A stretch of 64,000 nt of DNA, taken from the NCBI GenBank assembly GCA_964017235.1, contig OZ024930.1:30198614-30262613 (forward strand). The letters run 5' to 3'. Made by a program: the position numbers and the translations under genes. Of the stretch, positions 12,701 to 24,700 are shown piece by piece; position 1 is the first letter of the stretch, and each line of letters begins with the position of its first letter. The notes below the pieces were generated by a model, which saw only the letters and a list, made by a program, of their open reading frames with translations, had not been told where the DNA came from and searched no databases. Origin of the DNA: Sabellastarte sp. h YS-2021 (lineage: Eukaryota; Annelida; Polychaeta; Sabellida; Sabellidae).

Positions 12701-15700
12701 CACAGGTTATATGCAAATAAGAAAAGATTAACTAACTCTGCCAAGGAGGTAATATTTTCATAACTGTTCGTCTGCTTGTTTGTTAGCACAATTTTATAAA
12801 TACTACTGGTCAGATCTTCCACAAAAACAAAATCAGAAGATTGGTCCTGGTTCAACTTAGATCAGGGTTGGGGTCAATTACTTTGATCAATTACAATTAC
12901 TTCTTCAATTACCAGTGGTCAATTACAAATACAATTACAATAGACTGAGAAAAATCAATTACAATTACAACTACTTCCATACAATTACAATTACAAGAAG
13001 GGAAAGTTCAGTTAAAATTCAATCAATACAAGAGTCGTATATCGGATATGTGTTGTTGGGATTAACATTAGTAACAAAGTGTAGCATTTTTAATATTTTT
13101 ATAAAACTTATGAGTTTTATGTGTCTTTCTGATATTCTTTTATTTATATATAAGTTCTAACAGTGATTGTACCTTATGTTAACTTAGGTTTTATGTTAAT
13201 TTGTGCTCTCTTGATGAAAAAAACAGTCAAATAACTTTGTATTAAAATATATAATATGTATTAATTTAAAACCTACTATGTTGTTATTATGGGAGTCTGT
13301 TTAATATGCACAATGTAAATTCATATGCATAAGACTTCAGATCTATTTCAGTTGGGTTCTGTAATATTATAAATATATGCATATTTTACAATCACTTTAA
13401 AATGTACAGATAATGTTAACTAGAAATAGGATTTGCATGAGTATTAAATGATAAACCCATTGTGAGACTGAAACCCCGATTTAATGTTTCCTGTATTTCT
13501 GGTAGATACATTGATCACCACATAACTAGCCAAGGCACAACTTTGCAGTGACACTAATCTCACCACAATGCCTAATGACATAATTGACACTAATCTCCCA
13601 ACAATGCTCCATGTACAATGGATTATATCTGCATAATGTTCATGAAGATATACATATACACTAAGTACTCAAAGCAATCCCTCTTGTTTACATTTGTTAA
13701 TAAGACTTGATCTAAGTGTTAAATAAGTGTAATGAGATGGCTTTACATCATAGTTATATAGGTTAGAGGATGATGGAAAAAATACAATTATTTATACTAC
13801 TGAATACTGAAGCTTAAATTCAGAATGCTGAGTAAAATATGCAGTGTAATTGAAATTCAAAATATTCAATTACAATTACAATTATAGTGTAAATTTTTCA
13901 AATACAATTACAAATACAATTACTCAGTTTTTAAAAAAATCAATTACAACTAAAATTACAATTACGCAAAAATTGTAATTAATTACTCAATTACTCAATT
14001 ACTTGTGTAATTGACCCCAATCCTGACTTAGATCCCTTTAAATTTTGAGAGTGATCTGAATCACCTTCTGGATACAAATCCCTACCAAGTATTAACTTCC
14101 TATACCTTATGGTTTCTGAGATACAGCCCATCCACCCGCCCACCAGACCGCCTGCCCGCCAGCACGCCCACCCACCCATCCGGAGACCATGGGTGAAAAC
14201 AATACCCCGACAGCCCTTGAGGGCTGTGGGGTAAAAGTTAATCAGGATTTTCTCATTTATTTATTATTTTGTGCCTTGGTGGAGGTATGCACTCTCGGAG
14301 TGCTCTTGCTTTATTCCATTTATTGGCTTGTTCAATTCTATTTACAGGCAACATAAACAAAAATACTCATAATTGCTATGGTTACTTGAATATCTTTAAG
14401 ACTGCCATGCTGGTATATAAGTTCCTACACAGTGGTAACCCCAAATACTTTGAACCCTTCCTGATTCCCAGACATAGTGCATATAACACACGTCGAAGTC
14501 AATCTGATGGCATATTTCTTGAGGTTCCCCACTTTGCTTCAGTTTTTAAGTCTCGAAAACATTTTGGACTCAGTTTTGCATATGACACACCTATGATTTG
14601 GAATGACCTTCCTGATGAGGTCCACTCTGCAAACTCACTTGCCTCTTTCAGGTCAAAGTTGAAGTCATACCTCTTTGGAAAAGCATACCCACCCTAAATT
14701 TCCAATCTCCTTCTGCTTTCTCCGCGGTGCTGACCCCTGCAATGTCTCTGGTTTTTGAATATTGAACAATGTTTTTTGTGTGATGCGCCTTAGAATCTGT
14801 CTTTTGACAGAGATTAAGCGCTATAAAAGTGCTATTAGAATTAGTTACTTGAATATAATTCTTATAAAATTATTTAATAAAGAGACCATGGATCACAACT
14901 GAAACAATTAATAGTATACTTGGGTATAACATGCTGTACCTTGTGCACACAGAGCTGTGTCTCTCTCTTGTATCTGTTCATCTGAAGTCTGAACCATTCC
15001 TTAGGATCAAATTTATTCTTCCTAAAAATGTTACACCAAAGATAATGGCACATTTATACTGTTACATGTGGTTGTATCAACATGAAGTTTTGCTTCACGA
15101 CCTTCATCATATGGACCTTGTATGTAGATAGTGCACACTTAAAGTGAGCCGCCCCGATCTCACCCCTACTCACCCCTCTGGTATGTACATTTTAGATTAG
15201 AATGTGAAAGCTTGTGTGAGAGGCTGTTCAAACATTTTGAAGAAGTAGATACATACTCAAGAGGCTATCCATTCTGTGTAGAATGTTCCATACAGATATA
15301 TGAATGGATACTAACAAAATCTGAAACACAATGAACCACAAACGAACCCAAACAATTTAAATATACTGCACAAGCATGTAGCTCATAAGACCAACAGGAA
15401 AAAGTACAGTCTAGGTATAAATATATATTTAAAATTTTGTTAACAATTTTGGTCTGCCATGTACACTTACTTGGAAGTTGAGCTGGAAAATGAGCTCATC
15501 CTGTGACAATATTACTGCTTGACTGACTGTGTGTTTAATAAAAAGCCATGCATGAAAAGTAATTGGATATAGAATCATCCTATTACAAGTTAATTTCAAG
15601 AGTTGGTTTCAAACAATCCTCTCTGTGTAAGCAGTGGACAATGTATTTTTTTCACAACTGAAAAGATATTTTTTTCCAATAAGAAAGAGTGAAAATGGAA

Positions 15701-18700
15701 TAGAAGTATTACTGTAACATTATTGCCACTCTGGTCATGTACACTTCCAAAATATCAATACCAACATATCCCAGGTTGGACATTTCTCGTGGCATCAGTC
15801 TTTATCAGATATTTTTAGTGGGACTTATTAACTGTACTTACCCATACCTCCACCTCTACATTACTTTATATTGTGACTCAAAAAAGTGCTGGTTAAACTG
15901 AAATGGCTTACTTTTTTCTTTTGTTGAACGTGGATGCCTCTAATGTGACTTCTACAGACTGTTCAGGCACTTGACTTTTGAGGTCTGTAATTATCGAGCC
16001 ACCAACATCTACATAAACAGAACAAGCAATCAGCGCCGGGTTCTGTGTTGGCTGATTTGTGTTATGAGCTTTAGAGTACAAGTGAAAGTAGAAAAGGATG
16101 TATTTTTAAATAGCTATTACTTAGCTATACAATGAGGTATTGAGGTACCTGTCTGTAGTTTTGCTATGTTATAGGTGACCGAAAAGTAGGTGAATAACAT
16201 ATTTAACAAAACGCTGTAAATGTAATAGAGAAATCCCTTCAATAGTCAATGAGAAAATTGTGATAAAGTGTTGAAATTTACACACTTTGGATGGGAATAC
16301 TTTGAGTCCAACGGCTCTGGAGAATGGACAAACAGACAGATCTGCATGCCTTGAACAATTTATCATCCTCGATAGACATGTTATCTTTTAAAAGTAACAG
16401 CATGTCTCTGGGCCTTGTAGTTTTGGAGAAGTTGTTCCCGCGGACGTGCACACCGCAGAGTGATGCCATAATGTCAGTTAACTGACCAGCCAGCTAACAA
16501 AAAAATGTTGCTACCAGAAAAGCATCCCTTGCAGGAAAGCATTGCAAGTGTGATAAAGCCTGTCCAATGAGATAACTCTTTAGATGACTATAAAATCAGT
16601 TTAATATCTACCTTCCACTTCTTCCCAGTCACTATCATCATCTTCACTCGTTTCCATAGTATTATTCCCTGCATCATGAACCCCCTCCCCACCTTCAAAC
16701 TGAAGTAACAGTCTCTTTATGTCCCCTAGGTCAGTGTTAGACCCATCTGATCGTTTCTTGACTGGAGTTTTTGGCTTCTTTGCTTTGATTGCAGATGCCA
16801 AATTTACGGCAGCAAAATTGGAGAGGTTTTCACTGTGTTCCTCTGAATTTTCACTGTGTTGATGAGACAGATTTGGACAACCTGTGCTGTTCTGTTCTTT
16901 AATTTGATGTTTCAAATATTGGACTTCAGTACAGTAAGTACCTAGAAAACAATTAAGAGTCAACTTTACCTTTGAATATATGTTGATGAAGGTCTTTACC
17001 TTATTATTAGTAACAAAAAAAAAAAATTGCATTACTTATTGTACAATAAACTAAATATTTGAAATAAAGAAAATAGATAGCCTCGGCTGGTCGAAACCCA
17101 AACCACAGATATAATTGGAAAAGCATCAGGTAGACATTTGAAAAATTGCCCACAATTGCCTACTATGTATGCGGTTATGTCTATGCATGGGTTTGGAGAA
17201 TAGAGCACCAATAAATTTACAAATTCATGAATCAGAAAAGGTGCTATGAAGAACAGTTGTTACTAAATATTGGCCCAAACCTAATCAGCTCCAATTTATC
17301 TCTTGATAAACATGTTCTGAAAATTGGTGAAAATCAGTGCATGGGTTATGACTGCTGAGCACCCATACTGTAACATGTCCAAAAAAACTGATAAAGTGTT
17401 GTGAAGGCAACAGTGCCAGTGGAGGTAACAAACGCAAAACTATAACCAAACTGCTTGACAGATTTATGGACAGAGGGTTGGAACTTTGGGACAAGAAGGA
17501 AATTACCACCACTCTGATTTAGATTTATTTAGATTTAGATTTATTTGTTGTTTTACGTTGCGTTCAACAGCCAGGGTCATATTGCGACGAGTAGTTTACA
17601 GGTGGAGGAAACCAGTGCATACTGCACTGTAAACCACCAGGCATCGGCAAGTAACTACCAACTTTCCAACATGAAGCGCCCGGCCTGAGATTCGAACCGG
17701 CGGCCTCAGAGGTTGGAGGCGAGAACTCTAACCGCTACACCACCGAGCCCCCTACCACCACTCTGACTATTACCATCACCACCACAGTAGTTGCAGATGT
17801 GGTCAAAATCCTCATCAACTTAAGCTCCTCTGTAGATACACATACCACAAAACTTTGGTAAAACTCCATAAAGGGATTTGCCTATAGAGCACCTATATAT
17901 GTATTTACAAGTATAAAGAACAGAAAAAAAACTAGAGGAATGCTTTTGCTAACAAAAGCGAAGCGTCCCTTAAAGTTTAAAATGCTTTGTGGTTTTAATA
18001 AGCATGCTGTAAAGCTAAGAATGCACAAAGCTGCACCGTATGCTTTCCCAATACCTCTTAATACATCCTGAAGCTATAAAAGCAACAATAAAGGAGATAT
18101 AAGGCAAAAACTCCAAAGCAGCTAATTATGACCCCAGTTTGGCCCATAAGAGAGGGTCGGGGGGTAAAACTGACTGGCTATTTAGACTCTCCACATATGC
18201 TTTCCCAATACCTCTTAATACATTCTGAAGGTCTAAAAGCAACAATAAAGGAGATATAAGGCAAATCTCCAAAGCAACTATTTTATGACCCCAGTTTGAC
18301 CCATAAAGGGGGGTCGGGGGATAAAACTGACCGGCTATTTAGATTCTCCACATATGCTTTCCCAATACCTCTTAATACATTCTGAAGCTATAAAAGCAAC
18401 GATAAAGGAGATATAAGGCAAAAACTCCAAAGCAGCTATTTATGACCCCAGTTTGGCCTATAAGGGGAGGGTCGGGGGGTAAAACTGACCGGCTATTTAG
18501 ACTCTCTACATATGCTTTCCCAATACCTCTTAATACATTTTGAAGGTATAAAAGCAACAATAAAGGAGATATAAGGCAAAACTCCAAAGCAACTATTTTA
18601 TGACCCCAGTTTGACCCATAAGGGGGGGGGGGGGGGCGGTTGGGGGATAAAACTGACCGGCTATTTAGATTCTTCACATGTGCTTTCCCAATACCTCTTA

Positions 18701-21700
18701 ATACATTCTGAAGCTATAAAAGTAACAATAAAGGAGATATGAGGCAAAAACTCCAAAGCAGCTATTTATGACCCCAGTTTGGCCCATAAGGGGGCTCGGG
18801 GGTTAAAACTGACCAGCTATTTAGACTCTCAACATATGCTTTCCCAATACCTCTTAATATATTCTGAAGCTATAAAAGCAACAATAAAGGAGATAAAGGC
18901 AAAAACTCAAAATCGGCTATTTTATGACCCCAGTGTGACCCATAAGGGGGGGTCGGGGGGTAAAACTGACCGGCTATTTAGACTCTCCATATATGCTTTC
19001 CCAATACCTCTTAATACATTCTGAAGCTATAAAAGCAACAATAAAGGAGATATAATGCAAAAACTCAAAATCAGCTATTTTATGACCCCAGTTTGACCCA
19101 TAACGGGGTCCAGGGGGTAAAACTGACCAGCTATTTAGAATCTCCACATATGCTTTCCCAATACCTCTTAATATATTCTGAAGCTATAAAAGCAACAATA
19201 AAGGAGATAAAGGCAAAAACTCAAAATCGGCTATTTTATGACCCCAGTTTGACTCATAAGGGGGGGTTGGGGGGTAAAACTGACCGGCTATTTAGACTCT
19301 CCATATATGCTTTCCCAATACCTCTTAATACATTCTGAAGCTATAAAAGCAACAATAAAGGAGATATAAGGCAAAAACTCAAAATCAGCTATTTTATGAC
19401 CCCAGTTTGACCCATAAGGGGGGGCCGTGGGGTAAAACTGACCGGCTATTTAGACTCTCCACATATGGTTTCCTATTACCTCCCAGTACATTTTATAGCT
19501 CTAAATGCAATACTTAAGAAGATAATAGGGGGGTTGGCCTAAATTTAAGGCTTTCAGATTGGAAGGTGTCAGAAAATCACTCATAAATGAGACATTTTCC
19601 AAGGGATTGCTCCCAAAATCTAATCAGCTCGCGTTTTCGATAGTATGAACAGGTGTGTCAAATTATAAGGCTCTGTAGCAAGTAGCTTTTCCTGAACTGT
19701 GATGACGGGGGGGGGGGGGGGGGGGGGGTACATCATGTGACCTTCATAAAGGTCAAAGGTCAAATTTAAGCATGCAGAAAAATTTTCCCACGCCTAAGGT
19801 ATATAACTGCCAAATATGGTTTGAAACCTTCTAATAATAAGAGAGATATTCAAGGGAGACCATAATGCGGCGGCGGCGGTGGCGGCGGTGGTGAGGAAAC
19901 TGAGGCGAAAACAAATAAGCGCCCTTTCAGGGATGCTTAATTATTGCCATGGTAACAACTGTTGCCAGATGTCGCCTAAACCTAATCAGTTCCAGTATCT
20001 CTTGGGATAAGCATATTCTGATAATCTGGTTAAAATCTATGCAGGGTCTGAACTGTAGAGTACCCTCAAACTCTATACTCCTTGTCACCACCAGGACGGT
20101 TCTGAGAAGGACTGCAACTCTAGACTTTAAGAATTGGGTTTAAAATTTGCGGAAAAAAAACATACGTGGTATCTGTTAATCAGGGTACAAAATTAATATC
20201 TACCCTAAAATGTAGGATAAGGAACCTGGCCATTAATCAAGAGAACATGCAAAGATCAAGTATAAGAATTCATTGTATTTACAGCAACACTTCAGTAATT
20301 TCTCATTATTATTTCAAACAAGTTTTACTGAAGAAGAGAAAGAAAATGTTTACTACATTGCCATACTCAGAACTGTAAAATATTCAAGAAATATATTTGT
20401 ATGAAATAAATACAACATGGAGATCATCTTCAAACAAGAGGGTCAAAGATGCCCCAAAAGGTGGGTTGTGCACGCAGCAATAAGTTAGCGACTGCTGTAA
20501 TTAAATTTAGAAACAAGGACAGAAATGTTGGGTCACCCACTCAAGGTAAATGTGTTAGACGTGCTAAGAAATGTAAAAATTGTAATCTAGGTTACATAAT
20601 TGTGTCTATGCTATAAACAGACAAAAGAACGTACTGAATTACACTAATTTTGAAAGCAACTTAGCTATGATGGTGATCTATCTCCCTGTCAAGTTTGAAT
20701 TCGATTTGACAAAACGTTTTCGAGTTACAGTCTGGAAACGTAATGTTGACGGACAAACGGACAAAAAACAGACAAACAGACAGAATTACACCAATTTCAA
20801 ACGGAACCTGGTTATAAGGGTGATCTAACTCCCTGTCAAGTTTGAATTCGATTGGACAAAGCGTTTTTGAGTTAGAGTCCAGAAACGAAAATCTTGACGG
20901 ACAGACGGACACATCAATCTAATAGGTGGGTTGGTTACACACAACCCGCCTAAAAAAGAAAATTTATGTCATATTTTTTCCAGGATGAGAGAACCTAAAT
21001 TGAATAATTGCAAAATAATTCACAGTGACACATATTAAAAGTAGACACACAAAAACCTTGAGTGCACAAGGCTTCATTAAAAGCCAATGAAATTTGTAAA
21101 CCTCATTCTGTGGTTCTGTGGAAAGGAGATATTTGTAGTTTCAGCTACAGTTTAACATGCTTTGCCTAACCTGGATTTTCATCTTCAGTCACAGCCACCT
21201 GTTGAATCTGCTCTGGACTTGCATCACCTTGTCTGCCAGCCTTTTCTTTACTGGCCTTCCCTCTGACACTAGCCTTCTTTCCCGAGAAATTCCGCTTTTC
21301 ACCGATATCTTTGCTAACCAGCTTAGGTTCATTTCTTCGACCTTTCTTAACTTTCTTGGTCTCTGGTTCAACAGTGTCATGGTCTATTCCTTTATCATCC
21401 ACTGGTAATTCATCCTTGTTTTTCTTTTTATCAGAGTTTTGACTCTTCCTTTTCCCTCCTGCAACTGATCCTTTTTTGTCCAGATTATCAACTTTTCTAC
21501 CAGCAGCTTTAGCATTGTGACCAGTAGAATTTGTTTTGATACTCTCAGCTTGAGTGCCATTTTTGCTGAAGGTATCTGTAAGAGACTCTCCAGATGTTGT
21601 TGATGTTCTAGTTCTTTGATTAACTCTGCATCTGGTTCTCCGATCTTGTTGCTTTTCTGTCTCTAAGTTGTCACTAGTTTTAATGGGTGTGTTGTTTGTT

Positions 21701-24700
21701 TCCTCCTTCTCATCCTTCTTCTGAACGAAAAAGGTCAAACACAAAGAAAAAGTCTTGAAGAATGTGATGCAGCTAATGGAAAGATATAATGGCTGTTTCC
21801 CAAAACACCTCTCAAAATTGACCTAAATTGATCAAAATTAGCCCAAAGTACAACACTAACTCCATTTGTGTGGCTCAAGATTTGACAGGAAGCATTGGGG
21901 CGCAATATCACAGACAAGCAATCAGTGCCCGTGAACGGGCTCTGTGTCAGCTGACTGTGTGTCTTGAGTTTTAGAGTAGAAATGAAGGAAGAAAAGGACA
22001 CCAAAACTGTACCCTGCAAATGGCACTCCAAAGTAAAGTACCATGTTTGAGTAAAATGTAGGTGGAAAACATATTCTAACAAAATACTGTAAATGCAATA
22101 GTTTTCAAATTAGAACTGATTTACTCAACAGTGAAACTCTAACTGCAATGGTAAAACTATTACTCAGCTATACAATAAGCTACAGGTCTACAACTTTACT
22201 ATGTGATAGCTGACCCATAAGTCGGTGAATATCATATTTTAAAACAAAATTCTTTAAATGCGATAGTTTTCAAGTTATAACAGATTTACTCGGCTATGTA
22301 ATGAGCTACAGGTCTGCAATTTCACCATGTTATAGCTAACGGAAAAAGTAGGTGAATAACATACTATAACATATTAAAAAATATACTGTAAATGCAATAG
22401 TTTTCAAGTTAAAACTGATTTACTAAACAGTGAGAACCTCAAAGTAGCTATTGCTCAGCTATGCCATGAGCTACAGGTCTGCAATTTTACTGTGCTATAA
22501 CTGACCCATAAGTAGGTGAAGAACATATTTTATGAAAACATTCTAAATGCAGTAGTTTTCAAGTTATAACTGATTTACTCAACAGTGAAAACTTCAAAGT
22601 AGCTATTACTCAGCTATGCAATAAGCTATAGGTCTACAATTTTACTACGTTATAGCTGACCCAAAAGTATCTGAATAACATATTTATGCAAAATACTGTA
22701 AATGAAATAGTTTTCAAGTTACAATTGATTAACTCAACTGTAAGAACCTCAAAAATGGCTATTGCTCAGCTATGAAATAAGCTACTGGTCTGCAATGTTT
22801 CTATGTTATAGCTGAACCATAAGTAGGTGAACAACATATTTTAACAAAATATTCTTAATGCAATAGTTTTAACTGATTTACTCAACAGGGATAACATCAA
22901 AGTAGCTATTACTCAGCTATAGAATGAGCTACATGTCTACAATTTCACTATGTTATAGCTGACCCAAAAGTATCTGAATAACTTATTTAAACAAAATACT
23001 GTAAATGTGATAGTCTTCAAGTTACATCTGATTTTCTCAACAGTGAGAACCTCAAAATAGTTATTGCTCAGCTATGAAATAAGCTACAGGTCTGCAATTT
23101 TACTATGTTATGGCTGACCCAAAAGTGAGCTAAATGTCTACAATTTCACTATGTTATAGCTGACCCAAAAGTATCTGAATAACTTATTTAAACAAAATAC
23201 TGCAAATGTGATAGTCTTCAAGTTACATCTGATTTACTCAACAGTGATAACATCAAAGTAGCTATTACCCAGCTATGGAAAGAGCTACAGGTCTGCAATT
23301 TTACTATGTTATGGCTGACCCAAAAGTAGCTGAATAATATATTTACACAAATTTCTGTAAATGCAATAGTTTTCAAGTTATAACTAATTTGCTCAACAGT
23401 GATAACCTCAAAATAGCAATTACTCATCTATAAAATAAGCTACATGTCTGCAAATTTGCTTTGTTACAGCTGATCCAAAAATAGGTGAATAATATATTTA
23501 AAGAGATACTCTAAATGCAATAGTTTTCAAGTTCTAACTGATTTACTCAACACTGATAGCCTCAAATTAGCTAATACTCAGCTATGTGTCTTTCTGATAT
23601 TCTTTTATTTATATATAAGTTCTAACAGTGATTGTACCATATGTTAACTTAGGTTTTATGTTAATTTGTGCTGAAGGTCTGAAATTTTACTATGTTATAG
23701 CTGATCCAAAAGTAGCTGAATAACATATTTATATGAAATTCTCTAAATGCAATAGTTTTCAAGTTACAAGTTATTTTACTCATGACGGAAGTTACTGAAA
23801 AGTCAAAAAGTAGCTATTACTCACTTAGCTATTAAGGTAGACACCCAAGTTACTCACCATGTTGTAGCTATGGAAAAAGTAGCTGAATAACATATTTTAA
23901 CAAAATGCTCTAAATGCAATACTTTTCAAGTTATAAGTGATTCAGTGCATGATTTCATGAATTTTAATGCATTGAAAATTATTTTAAAAATTCATAAAAA
24001 AATAATAAAGAAAGATCCAAGTCTGATACTCACACAAGGAAATCTACTTGTGGCCTAGTACATATGTGCAAGATATGAGAGAAATCCCTGAAATAGTCAC
24101 TGAGAAAATTGTGATAAAGTGTTGAAATTTTCACACTTAGGGTGGGGGGTACCTCACTTATAATGGCTCTAGCAAACAGACGAACAAACAGATCTGCATG
24201 CCTTGAACAATTTTCATCCTAGATAGATAAGCTATCTTTTAAAAAAAACAGCATGTCTCTGGGCCTTGTAGTTTTGGAGGAGAAGTCGTTCACGTGGACG
24301 CGTATGCGTACACAGACGCTGCAGAGTGATGCCATAATGTCAGCTGATTGACAAGTCAGCTGACTTAAAAAACTAATTTAGTGTTGCGTAAATTTACGAA
24401 GCTGTAAAAATTTATTAATTGGAGAATAGCTGTCAATGGAAATAGCAAAATTATATAAACGTACAAATAATAATCAGGTGCAGTAATGCACATATCTTTG
24501 TAATAAGGGAAATATATCTAAAATATGGCAGGTGGACACACTTTGGCAGAGCCAAAGTTAAAGATCACAGCATGGCGTTGCACACCTATAACCCCCAACC
24601 AATGTCCCTACCAAGTATCAACTTCCCACACCTACAACCCCTAACTAATGTCCCTAACAAGTATCAATTTCCCAAACCTACAACCCTTAACCAATGTCCC

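Noticed and set aside
14269-14697. 142-codon plus-strand frame as a host gene
   Set aside because: Its C-terminal part is the standard end of LINE ORF2 and its first ~35 codons are unrelated repeat sequence.
15471-15500. 30-bp micro-exon candidate with AG and GTAAGT borders
   Set aside because: Its length is 0 modulo 3 and would break the phase between exons 4 and 6; the 82-bp exon at 14940-15021 fits both phase and family sequence.
17670-17752. tRNA gene on the minus strand
   Set aside because: The A and B boxes belong to a SINE head: it continues into a SINE body with a tail and 14-bp target duplications.
18779-19338. Two 81-codon plus-strand frames nearly identical to each other
   Set aside because: They are two units of the family B array, not paralogous genes.
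21157-21408. 83-codon plus frame with hydrophobic sequence
   Set aside because: Exact antisense of XPC exon 2; the lysine-rich minus frame is in phase with neighbouring exons.
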